Shown one piece after another: positions 45,703-53,913 of a DNA stretch of 64,000 nt. Position 1 is the first letter of the stretch; each line of letters opens with the position of its first letter. The notes beneath the pieces were generated by a model. It made no database searches and was not told where the DNA came from. It was given only the letters and a program-made list of their open reading frames with translations. The stretch comes from Microvirga makkahensis. GTDB lineage: Bacteria > Pseudomonadota > Alphaproteobacteria > Rhizobiales > Beijerinckiaceae. The position numbers were made by a program, and so were the translations under genes. The DNA lies in contig NZ_WURB01000004.1 of NCBI RefSeq assembly GCF_009830105.1, positions 310,001-374,000 of the forward strand, given 5' to 3'.

Positions 45703-46881
45703 TCAAGCTTTCGCCACACCAACCGTATCAGCCATCTTGGCTCCTCGCGTGCCCATGGGTTCCCGCACACCTTCGGTGGTGTCCTTGACCGTCTGGTGCT
45801 CCATCTCGGCATTGATCTCGGCCCCCAGCAGAACGACGATGCTCGACAGCCAGATCCATGTCATGAAGCCGATGACCGCGCCCAGCGAGCCGTAGGTTTC
45901 GTTGTAGCTGCCGAAGTTGGATACATACCAAGAAAAGAGCATCGACACGGCAATCCACAGCACTGCCGCGATGATGCCACCGGGCGTCACCCAGCGCCAT
46001 TCGGCCTTGTCCCGGCTCGGTCCGAAGCGGTAGATCAGCGACAGGCTGAAGGTGACGCCGATGAGAAGAACAGGCCAGCGCATGAGAGACAGCAGCCATT
46101 CCATGCTGCCGCCCATACCGATGAAGTTCAGGATGATCGGAAGAACGACGATGCCGCCGAGGGCGACGAGGATGAACAGGATGGCACCCAAGGTGAAGGT
46201 GAGAGAGGTCAGATTCAGCCGTAGGAAGCTGCGCTTTTCTTCCTCGTCATTGACGATGTTGAGAGCATCGAACACCGCTTTCATCCCGGCATTGGCGCTC
46301 CATAGCGAGATGGCGAGACCGAAGATGAAGCCAAAGCCGAGTGCACCACCTCCCTGCGAAGCAATGCGTTGCACCTGTTCGCCGATGATTTCCAGCGCGC
46401 CACCCGGGAGGATGCCAGACATGGCGTTGAGGTGATCCTGAATCGTGGCGGGATCCGCGAAGAGGCCGTATATGGAAACAAGAGCGGCAATGGCGGGAAA
46501 GACGGCGAGCAGGGCATAGTAGGTGACGCCAGCGGCGACCGACATGATCCGATCCTTGCCGAATTCCTCGTAAGTCCGCCAGAGTATGTCCTTCCAACCC
46601 TTCGCCGGAATTTTCGTAGGCTTGTCGGCCTCACGCCCACGGTCGCCCTCGGCTGCTGCCGCATCGGGGTCGGCATGCTGCTTCTGCGTGAATCCGGTAT
46701 TCTTCTGCGGCTGACCCTTGCCGGCACGCCGAGCTCGGTCACCTGCCGGGGCAGGCGCATGGTTGCGCTCGCCCCCTGCCACGAGCCGGACCAGCGCCCA
46801 GCCGACTACGACGGCGGCCATTGTTGCAAGCGCTGAGGGGGCTTGGGATGGACCCTGCTGAGTTGCTGGATTGTTTGCCAT
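45703..46881 (-). CDS. YihY/BrkB-family inner-membrane protein (copy 2)
   Basis: A 392-residue membrane protein of the YihY family with a longer N-terminus than copy 1: one hydrophobic segment (about 15-35), then a charged Ala/Gln/Lys-rich linker to residue 90. The core begins RIMSVAAGVTYYALLAVFPA and has SLWSANAGMKAVFDALNIV, then YGSLGAVIGFMTWIWLSS followed by LLGAEINAEME. Function is unresolved for the family. It reads leftward and is divergent from the GT87 gene. Confidence 0.9.
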   Translation of the reverse strand: MANNPATQQGPSQAPSALATMAAVVVGWALVRLVAGGERNHAPAPAGDRARRAGKGQPQKNTGFTQKQHADPDAAAAEGDRGREADKPTKIPAKGWKDILWRTYEEFGKDRIMSVAAGVTYYALLAVFPAIAALVSIYGLFADPATIQDHLNAMSGILPGGALEIIGEQVQRIASQGGGALGFGFIFGLAISLWSANAGMKAVFDALNIVNDEEEKRSFLRLNLTSLTFTLGAILFILVALGGIVVLPIILNFIGMGGSMEWLLSLMRWPVLLIGVTFSLSLIYRFGPSRDKAEWRWVTPGGIIAAVLWIAVSMLFSWYVSNFGSYNETYGSLGAVIGFMTWIWLSSIVVLLGAEINAEMEHQTVKDTTEGVREPMGTRGAKMADTVGVAKA

Positions 46882-47067
46882 CGACGGACTGAACCTTATG
46901 TTACCAGAAACCGAGCGGAAAGGCTTGGCTCATGCGTAAACCTCGTTGCAGAGTCGGCAGTTCCAAATGCGCCGCAAGCGGATGGGCGCGAAGGGCTGTG
47001 CTCCAATGAGCGATGCCCTAGTTCCATCCTGCATAAACTCAAGCTTCTTTCGATTGGGATGTCATGA

Positions 47068-48234
47068 ATGGCGGCATCGGCGCGCTGGCTCGTCAATCTC
47101 GTTGTATTGGTTTTGTCGTTCCTTGCGATCATGGCGGAGTTCCCGCGCATCGCTCACGACGGAGGCTTGTGGGATTTCGGCTCTTTCGTCGCTTCGGGGC
47201 GGGCTGCGGCTGAAGGTTTGAATCCCTACGGCGTGTATCCGCTGACACTGCATGTCGAACTGCCAGGATTCGAATCCTGGAACCCTAATCTCAACCCGCC
47301 CGTATCGGCGCTTCTGTTCCAGATGTTCGACGCGCCGGATCCGCGCGCCGCCTTCGAAACCTGGCGTTGGATCTCGATCGCATCCTACGTTGCTGCCGTT
47401 TTCCTCATTGCATGGCGCTTCCGGAGCCCTCAGGCTCCGATCATGGCCATTTGGGCTTTCGCCCTTGCCGGATTCTGGGACACGCTCTTTCTGGGGCAGA
47501 TCTACCTGCCGCTCGCCCTCGCGGCCGTCGCCGGATGGCTTCTTCTCGAGCGCGGACAGGTTGGGGCAGCCGGAATCCTCATTGGAATGCTGGTCTCGAT
47601 GAAACCGAATTTCCTCGTGTGGCCGGTCCTGCTGCTTCTTTCAGGCCATTGGAGGCCGGCACTCACGGCGCTGGTCACGGCTGCCGTGATCAGCGCCATC
47701 CCGCTGTTCGTATATGGCCTCGAGGTCTACCGGCAGTGGTTCGAACTGATCGCCTCCGACAAGGAGCGGGCGTTCTTCCTCACCAATACCTCTTTTGCGG
47801 GCTTTGCGGCTCGCGCCGGAATCCCGCTTCTCGGGGTGATCGCCAGCCTTGCGCTTCTGGCGCTGCTCGCGGCATGGGCCTTCCGGCGTCGGCCGAACGC
47901 CATGGCTGCGAGTGCCTTGGCCCTGGTTGCGTCTCTTCTCGCCTCGCCCCTGGGGTGGGTTCACTATACGCTGTTTCTCCTGCCGGTCTTCCTGAGCCAT
48001 TGGCATAAGCCTGCCATGCGCGTCGTCGCCCTTCTGCTCATCGTGCCGGTTCCCGTCGTCATCGACCAGTTCACGAGACCTGCATGGATCCAGCTCACCA
48101 TCGGTTCAGTCTATGGCTGGGCCATGGTGCTTTGCCTCGCGGTTCTGGCTATGGCCGAGGTGCGCCGGCGAGCCGAGGCATCACCCGCGAGTGTTCCCGT
48201 GTCCCGGCTGGGCGGTGCCGAGCAAACATCCTAG
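47068..48234 (+). CDS. GT87 (DUF2029) polyprenyl-phosphate-sugar-type membrane glycosyltransferase
   Basis: A 388-residue integral membrane protein with about ten segments, of the DUF2029/GT87 family that contains mycobacterial PimE and AftC. Family features: DFGSFVASGRAAAEGLNPYG, whose acidic residue is in the first periplasmic loop, WNPNLNPPVSALLF, and GMLVSMKPNFLVWPVLLLL. Such GT-C enzymes use polyprenyl-phosphate sugars outside the inner membrane. It lies beside the arabinofuranose-donor operon, which suggests it may use that donor. The stop codon TAG is provided by the left arm of a dispersed repeat. Confidence 0.85.
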   Translation: MAASARWLVNLVVLVLSFLAIMAEFPRIAHDGGLWDFGSFVASGRAAAEGLNPYGVYPLTLHVELPGFESWNPNLNPPVSALLFQMFDAPDPRAAFETWRWISIASYVAAVFLIAWRFRSPQAPIMAIWAFALAGFWDTLFLGQIYLPLALAAVAGWLLLERGQVGAAGILIGMLVSMKPNFLVWPVLLLLSGHWRPALTALVTAAVISAIPLFVYGLEVYRQWFELIASDKERAFFLTNTSFAGFAARAGIPLLGVIASLALLALLAAWAFRRRPNAMAASALALVASLLASPLGWVHYTLFLLPVFLSHWHKPAMRVVALLLIVPVPVVIDQFTRPAWIQLTIGSVYGWAMVLCLAVLAMAEVRRRAEASPASVPVSRLGGAEQTS

Positions 48235-48282
48235 CGCATCGTGGGAAAAGGGACCCGGCTTTTCGCACCGAACGATGCGCTA
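48232..48282. repeat. Dispersed palindromic repeat, copy C
   Basis: Perfect 11-base inverted arms TAGCGCATCGT (48232-48242) and ACGATGCGCTA (48272-48282) around the core GGGAAAAGGGACCCGGCTTT. The first three bases are the stop codon of the GT87 gene, and the right arm ends 9 bases before the stop of the convergent gene at 48292. It likely serves as a transcription end for both. Confidence 0.8.
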
Positions 48283-48291
48283 AGCATGGTT

Positions 48292-49920
48292 TCAGCCGCC
48301 GCTCGGGACAATGTCGTCCTCCTCGCCGTCTCGGTCGGAGTCGTTCGAGCGACTGACGGTCTCGGCCGGCGGCGCACGCAATACGTAAATCCTCCAGTCG
48401 GCGGTCTCCCCCGCGAACTCGAATTGATCGTTTATGAATTCGGCGTAAATCGCTTTGAGCCCCTCGGTCGTTGCGCCATCGACAGGCCATTTCGGCTCCA
48501 TGATGATCCGCACGTCGTCGAACAAACTCTTGGCCGGAAGGAAACTGTGCTCGTTGACCGTGCGGCCCCAGTGATACCAGGTGCTGTCGCCGGTAGGTGC
48601 CTCAAGGCCGAGACCAGCGGAGAAGGGGCTGACGAAGTCCAGAACGAGCACGTGATCCGTTTCCTGTTCCAGAGAGGACAGAGCACGCGCGCCATCTGCG
48701 AGGCTGGCGAAGTAGCGGCTGAATGCAGGATAGTCTCCGTCGTTCCAGAGCCGGACGAGCTTGACCTCGCCGAAGTTCGGCAAGGGCGCGGCTTGCCCGC
48801 GGTCCAGGCTCGCCAATCCCGTGTGCAGCCCAAGAGCTGCCGCGTATTGAAGGCTTCCCGGCAGCACGAAGGCAAAGAGCAGAAGCTGCGCACCGGCGGT
48901 CAGGGGGCGGCGCCGAGGCTCGTACGCCTGCCGATCGCTGCGCGCCAAGCGCTCTACCGCCACTGCGGATGCCGCCATCAGGGTAACGATGCCCGAATTC
49001 TGGAAGTTCTGCATGATCAACAGAAATCCCGATCCTGCGCTGAAGCCGAAGAACAGGAAATCCCGAATGCTCCTGGTGCGCCAGAGAATTAGGCCCGCAA
49101 AGACGAAGAACAGCGTGAAATCGGGAAGATTGCCGAGGAGAAGTTGTACGATTTGATCGACAGGCTTCAGGCTGCCACTGACCTCGCCGGCGAGAAGGAG
49201 ATCTGCAATGTGCGCCTTCGTCCCACCCCAGAAGACCTCGACGACGAGACAGCCGATGGCGGTGAGGCCGAGCGCGCTGATGGACCAGAGACGCTGACGG
49301 GCATCGAGGAGCAGGAGGATCAGAAAGCCGATTCCGACAAGTCCGTAGCTGATCTTGATATAGAGCATCAAGATCACCAGGAACGCGGCACACGCGGCAT
49401 CGAGCCCATTCTGGCTACGGCCGGGACGTTCCGGGCGCAGATACATCACCAGCAGAAATCCGAGTCCGGCCCAGCCGATGCGGTTGTAGAACATCGCAAA
49501 CGAAAGAGCGCTGACACTCTCGCCCAGGTTCATGGGAACGGCGGCCACCAGGATGAGATAGATGCCGAGAGGGAGGGCGACTGCGGGCCGCAAGCGCGAG
49601 CCGAGGATATGTGATGCCGGGAGCGCCAGGGCAGCAGTGATCAGTGCCATGCCGACCGGCATAGCCCCACCGAACGTGCCGGACAGCCAATAGCCGAGCG
49701 CAGGGGCATAATAGACGAGGGGGCCTAGAGCGGTGTGAAAGTCCCTGTTGGGAATCTGGCCCGAATTGATGCGGTGAACGCCGTCAAGAAAGATGAAGAG
49801 ATCATTGACATATTTAGTCGTAACCGTCTGACCCGGCCAAGCGAGCATGAGGGCGCAAATCGCAGCCACTGTAATGATCAGCAGTCTGACCTGTGCTGAG
49901 CCTCGCATCCAAACTGTCAT
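48292..49920 (-). CDS. GT-C-like membrane glycosyltransferase, tandem copy 3 of 3
   Basis: A 542-residue protein with about ten membrane segments and a soluble C-terminal domain of about 160 residues. The first periplasmic loop has the GT-C pattern: Asp40, Asp46 in FIFLDGVHR and Asp60-Phe-His in IPNRDFHTALGPLVYY. GESVSALSFAMFYNRIGW is shared with the two neighbours. It is the last gene of the leftward operon, starting within the previous stop (ATGA); this start puts its motifs in exact register with both paralogues. Given DprE1/DprE2/UbiA upstream, it may transfer D-arabinofuranose, by inference. The C-terminal tail is acidic. Confidence 0.75.
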   Translation of the reverse strand: MTVWMRGSAQVRLLIITVAAICALMLAWPGQTVTTKYVNDLFIFLDGVHRINSGQIPNRDFHTALGPLVYYAPALGYWLSGTFGGAMPVGMALITAALALPASHILGSRLRPAVALPLGIYLILVAAVPMNLGESVSALSFAMFYNRIGWAGLGFLLVMYLRPERPGRSQNGLDAACAAFLVILMLYIKISYGLVGIGFLILLLLDARQRLWSISALGLTAIGCLVVEVFWGGTKAHIADLLLAGEVSGSLKPVDQIVQLLLGNLPDFTLFFVFAGLILWRTRSIRDFLFFGFSAGSGFLLIMQNFQNSGIVTLMAASAVAVERLARSDRQAYEPRRRPLTAGAQLLLFAFVLPGSLQYAAALGLHTGLASLDRGQAAPLPNFGEVKLVRLWNDGDYPAFSRYFASLADGARALSSLEQETDHVLVLDFVSPFSAGLGLEAPTGDSTWYHWGRTVNEHSFLPAKSLFDDVRIIMEPKWPVDGATTEGLKAIYAEFINDQFEFAGETADWRIYVLRAPPAETVSRSNDSDRDGEEDDIVPSGG

Positions 49921-51542
49921 GGCCGAAATCCATCCCCCAGCCTCAACCATGAATAGGGACCCGCGTTCCCTGACGGCGCATCCTTGGCTGCAACCTCCGG
50001 GTTCTTGCGGCGGTATATGGCCCAGCCCTCGTTCTCAAGGAGCAGCTCGAAGGCCGAGTCGATGTGGGTTTGATACAATGTTCTCAGTGGGATGTTGTTG
50101 ATGCCCCATGTGGGGAGCATCAATATCTCCACATCGGCAAGCAGTTTGCCCGGATGGGTGAAATGGACTTCATTGATGTTGCGCCCCCAGTGGAGCCAGG
50201 CGCTGTCACCGCGTGGAGGGGGAAGATCTAGGCCCGCCGAGAAGGGATTCGAGAAATCCAGGACAGATACCTTCACAGGCTTTTCCGGAAGGCTCTTCAA
50301 GCCACGGGCACCCTCCTCAATGCTTGCGAGATACGCATGCATCATCGTTCTTTCTCTCGACAGCCACGGGGAAATGAGCCGTATCTCTCCGAAACGAGGC
50401 AGATCGAACGCCTGTCCGGCCTTCGCGAGGGCCAAGGTCGTGTGAAATCCCAGAGCCATGGCGCAGTGGAGGAGCGTCGGCAGGATCAGCGCCATGAGCA
50501 GAAGGGGAGATCCTGAGCCGAAGACCGCGAGTTTCGCACCACGGCCGGGGGGATGGGCCGGTAAATGCAACAGCATCTGCGCCGCAGCGGCGGCACCGGC
50601 ATGGATCGTCAGAATACCCCAAGGCTGGGAGTTCTGGCTCTGGATCATGAGGCCGGGAAGTGTGCAGAAGCCAAAGAACAGAAGGTCCGGCAGGCTGCGG
50701 GTTCGCCAGAGCACGAGGAGCGCGAAGATAGCCAGGAGAGAAAAATCGGCCAAGTGGCGGAGGAGGGCGGAGGCCAGATCGACGATGCCCCGCGACCCGC
50801 TCACTCGGCCCGTCAGAGCGAGATCGTCGAAATAGGCTGACGTGGACTGCCAGAACGCCTCGATGACAAGACCGCAGAGCAACGTCAGGCCAAAGGCGGC
50901 TGCAGCCCATCCACGCTGCCGCGCATCGAGCAGCAGAAAGGCCAGGAAGGCGAGCGCGACGAGGCCATAGGTGATCTTCGTATAGAGCATCACCACGATC
51001 AGCACCGTCGCGGAAAAGGCATCGAGAGCGTTCTGCCACCGCATCGGTCGGATCGGCCGCAGATACATGATCAGGAGCGCGCCCAGAGCGGCCCACCCGA
51101 TCCGATTGTAGAACATTGCAAAGGACAATGCCGTGACGCTCTCGCCGAGATTCGCAGGTACAGCCAGGACAAGAAGCAGGAAGAGCCCATAGGGAATGCC
51201 TATGACCGGCTGCAGGCGTGAGCCAATGACATGCGCGATGGGGGGGGCCAGAAAGAGCGTAACCAGGGCCATGCCATAGGGCATGGCTCCGCCCATGGTC
51301 CCGGAAATCCAGTAGCCGAGCGCAGGGATATAGAAGGAGAGGGGTCCCAGGGCCGTATGGAAGTCCCGGTTCGGTATCTGCCCCCAGTCGATCCTGTGAG
51401 CGCCATCGAGGAAAATGAAGAGGTCGTTCACATAGGATGCTGTGACCGTCAGGCCCGGACCTGCCAAAAGACACGCAAAGAGAGTGGCGCCAACCAGAAT
51501 GGCTCCTGCCGAAAACCGCATTCCATTCGCTTGCGCGCTCAT
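49917..51542 (-). CDS. GT-C-like membrane glycosyltransferase, tandem copy 2 of 3
   Basis: A 541-residue paralogue of its neighbours, with the same layout: N-terminal helix, first loop with Asp40, Asp46 and Asp60-Phe-His (GQIPNRDFHTALGPLSFY), the shared GESVTALSFAMFYNRIGW block, about ten helices and a periplasmic-type C-terminal domain containing PFSAGLDLPPPRGDSAWLHW. The matching segment in copy 3 is PFSAGLGLEAPTGDSTWYHW, and in copy 1 PFPMILGAAPPEGDLPWLQW. The start overlaps the stop of copy 1 (ATGA). Confidence 0.75.
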   Translation of the reverse strand: MSAQANGMRFSAGAILVGATLFACLLAGPGLTVTASYVNDLFIFLDGAHRIDWGQIPNRDFHTALGPLSFYIPALGYWISGTMGGAMPYGMALVTLFLAPPIAHVIGSRLQPVIGIPYGLFLLLVLAVPANLGESVTALSFAMFYNRIGWAALGALLIMYLRPIRPMRWQNALDAFSATVLIVVMLYTKITYGLVALAFLAFLLLDARQRGWAAAAFGLTLLCGLVIEAFWQSTSAYFDDLALTGRVSGSRGIVDLASALLRHLADFSLLAIFALLVLWRTRSLPDLLFFGFCTLPGLMIQSQNSQPWGILTIHAGAAAAAQMLLHLPAHPPGRGAKLAVFGSGSPLLLMALILPTLLHCAMALGFHTTLALAKAGQAFDLPRFGEIRLISPWLSRERTMMHAYLASIEEGARGLKSLPEKPVKVSVLDFSNPFSAGLDLPPPRGDSAWLHWGRNINEVHFTHPGKLLADVEILMLPTWGINNIPLRTLYQTHIDSAFELLLENEGWAIYRRKNPEVAAKDAPSGNAGPYSWLRLGDGFRP

Positions 51543-53152
51543 GAGGAATCCGACGCATTCATGCCGATCCTTGGCTGGACTCCCAGACGACGATGGATCT
51601 TCCAATGATCCGTCTCCCGCACGTTCTCGTAATGATCGGCGATGTACGGCCCGTATAATGCTTTCAAGCCTGCGAGCTCCGGATTCCCGGTGTCGTCGCC
51701 GATGGGGGTTCTGGGCTCCATGACGATATCGGCGTTTGCCAGCAGGGCCTCGGCGGGAATAAAGGCGGAAGCATTGAGCGTGCGCTCCCATTGCAGCCAG
51801 GGTAGGTCGCCCTCGGGCGGGGCCGCACCGAGGATCATGGGAAAGGGATTGCTCCTGTCGAGAGCCAAGATCTTGCCGCCATCCAGGTTGGCCTCGGAGA
51901 GAGCCTTCACGCCGTCGCGCACGGTGGCGAGATACTGATTGGCCGCGTCGTAGTCGCCCCATGTCCACAGATTGGCAAGGCGGACCCGCTCGAGATGGGG
52001 CAAGTCGAGAGATTGGCCGGCCCGTGTGCTCGCTGCGATCATGTGCAATCCCAGTGCGGCAGAGCAGTGCACGATGGTCGGCAGAACAAGAGCCAGAAAG
52101 AGCAGCCGGGCGCCGGCTGCGACGGACCATGCTTGTATCCTGGAAACCGATACGGTTCCTTCCTCATGCCGCAGAATGGTTTCTGCCGCCACCGCGGCTG
52201 CGGCATGTAGGGCGACGATGCCCCAAGCCTGGAAGTTCTGATTGACGATGAGGAATCCTGTAACGGCACAGAAGAGATAAAAGAAGCCCTCGCGAGCGCT
52301 GCAGGTGCGGCGAAGCGAAAGGCCCGCGAACAGGCCGAGCAGAACGTAATCGGTCAGGTTGACCAGGATGTGATCCGCGATCTGTCCCCATGTGCCACGC
52401 AGGCGTCCTCCTACGTCGAGGGCAAGGCGCAGATCATTGAGATACGACAGCGACGACTGCCAGACGATCTCGATAGTCGTGCAGGAGACGACGATCAGCC
52501 CGAGAGCATGAAGAACCCAGCGTCTCTGTTGCCGATCGGTCAGCATGAACACGAGGAAGGCCATGGCTACGATCCCATAGGTGAGCTTAGTGTAGAGCAT
52601 CACCAGGGTTAGGGCCGCGGCGCAGAGAGCATCCGGAAGATCCTGCCGCCCGCGTACCTCCCGTGGGGGCAGGAACATGACGAGCAGAATGCCCAAAGCC
52701 GCCCATCCGATCCGGTTGTAGAACTTGGCGAATGTCAGGGCCGTGATGCCCTCGCCCAGATTGATGGGAACGGCGAGAACCAGGAGAAGGAACACGCCGA
52801 AGAGAAGAGCGATGACCGGGTGGAGCCGTGTGCCGAGCACGTGAAGCATCGGCACCGACAGTGCAAGCGTGGCGAGGGCCATGGCGGCCGGCATGGCGCC
52901 GCCCAGGCTGCCCGAGAGACCGTATCCCGCTGCAGGTAGATAATAGGCCAGCGGACCCAATGGCGTATGGAAATCATGGCTCGGAACGTGGCCCGCCGTG
53001 ATGCGATAGGCTCCGTCGAGAATGAGGAGGAGGTCGTTCAGATAGCGCGTCGTGACGGTCTGACCTGGAAGGGCCAGAAGGAGCGCGCAGGTCGCTGCCA
53101 CCACGAGGAGGAAGGCCCGAACGGGTATGCGGCGGTCCGACAGAGCGTTCAT
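51539..53152 (-). CDS. GT-C-like membrane glycosyltransferase, tandem copy 1 of 3
   Basis: A 537-residue paralogue, first of the three in transcription order. Asp40, Asp46 and Asp60-Phe-His (HVPSHDFHTPLGPLAYY) sit at the same residue numbers as in the other two. GEGITALTFAKFYNRIGW is the shared block. The start has GGAAGAG upstream and lies 17 bases after the DprE2-like gene. The family is not one I can name more precisely than GT-C-like; a sugar-transferring role is inferred from motif and operon. Confidence 0.75.
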   Translation of the reverse strand: MNALSDRRIPVRAFLLVVAATCALLLALPGQTVTTRYLNDLLLILDGAYRITAGHVPSHDFHTPLGPLAYYLPAAGYGLSGSLGGAMPAAMALATLALSVPMLHVLGTRLHPVIALLFGVFLLLVLAVPINLGEGITALTFAKFYNRIGWAALGILLVMFLPPREVRGRQDLPDALCAAALTLVMLYTKLTYGIVAMAFLVFMLTDRQQRRWVLHALGLIVVSCTTIEIVWQSSLSYLNDLRLALDVGGRLRGTWGQIADHILVNLTDYVLLGLFAGLSLRRTCSAREGFFYLFCAVTGFLIVNQNFQAWGIVALHAAAAVAAETILRHEEGTVSVSRIQAWSVAAGARLLFLALVLPTIVHCSAALGLHMIAASTRAGQSLDLPHLERVRLANLWTWGDYDAANQYLATVRDGVKALSEANLDGGKILALDRSNPFPMILGAAPPEGDLPWLQWERTLNASAFIPAEALLANADIVMEPRTPIGDDTGNPELAGLKALYGPYIADHYENVRETDHWKIHRRLGVQPRIGMNASDSS

Positions 53153-53169
53153 CGGCGGCTCTTCCGAAT

Positions 53170-53913
53170 CTAGAGGCGAAGGCGTTTGAAGATGCGCTCG
53201 GGAATGGAGCCGATGATCATCATCACGGGTCGCCAGACCGGGCGCACGTAGATGACGTCACTCTTTCCTGTCTCGGCAGCCGCGAAGATCGCCCGGCCGA
53301 CCTCCTCGGCCTGTGCCGTGAGAACGGGAGGAAGTTTCAATCCGGCCGTCATCTGCGTGCGCACAAAGCCGGGCTTGACCGTAATCACGCGCAGGCCCGC
53401 CGGGGCGAGGCGGTTGCGAAGACCCGACAGGAAAGCCGTAAACCCGGCCTTGGCCGCGCCATACAGATAGTTCGAGCCGCGCCCGCGGTCGCCCGCTACC
53501 GAACTCACGCCGACGAGGGTACCGGAGCCCCGTTCGAGGAAGCGCTCCGCGAAGGATCCGAGCAGCAGGGCAGGGCCCTCGAAGTTGGTGCGCAGAAGCT
53601 GCGTCGCGTGAGCGAGATCCGTCTGCCCCCGCTGCTGATCACCCAATTCGCCGACCACGCACACCACCGTATCGGGAAGCTGCGGGAGTCCTTCGATGAA
53701 CGACTCGAATTGGCCCGTCTCAAGAACGTCGAGGCGGTGAACGGTGACCTCGGAGCCGGTCCGGACGGCGATGTCGTCTGCATTGCGCCGCGCTTCTTCC
53801 TCCCGGCGGGCCGCAAGCTGCACGCGCCAGCCGGCCTGCGCATAACAGAGCGCGGTGGCGCGCCCGATATCGGACGTGCCGCCGATGAGAAGGAGGGTTC
53901 GAGATGCGTTCAT
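53170..53913 (-). CDS. dprE2: Decaprenylphosphoryl-2-keto-ribose reductase DprE2-like SDR
   Basis: A 247-residue short-chain dehydrogenase. Cofactor motif LLIGGTSDIGRATA, catalytic serine in VSSVAGDRGRGSN and YLYGAAKAGF as YxxxK. The C-terminus, RPVMMIIGSIPERIFKRL, matches the membrane-associating tail of mycobacterial DprE2. In that pathway it reduces polyprenylphosphoryl-2-keto-erythro-pentofuranose to the arabinofuranose form. Its start overlaps the DprE1-like stop by one base (TGATG), as expected for partner subunits. Confidence 0.88.
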   Translation of the reverse strand: MNASRTLLLIGGTSDIGRATALCYAQAGWRVQLAARREEEARRNADDIAVRTGSEVTVHRLDVLETGQFESFIEGLPQLPDTVVCVVGELGDQQRGQTDLAHATQLLRTNFEGPALLLGSFAERFLERGSGTLVGVSSVAGDRGRGSNYLYGAAKAGFTAFLSGLRNRLAPAGLRVITVKPGFVRTQMTAGLKLPPVLTAQAEEVGRAIFAAAETGKSDVIYVRPVWRPVMMIIGSIPERIFKRLRL

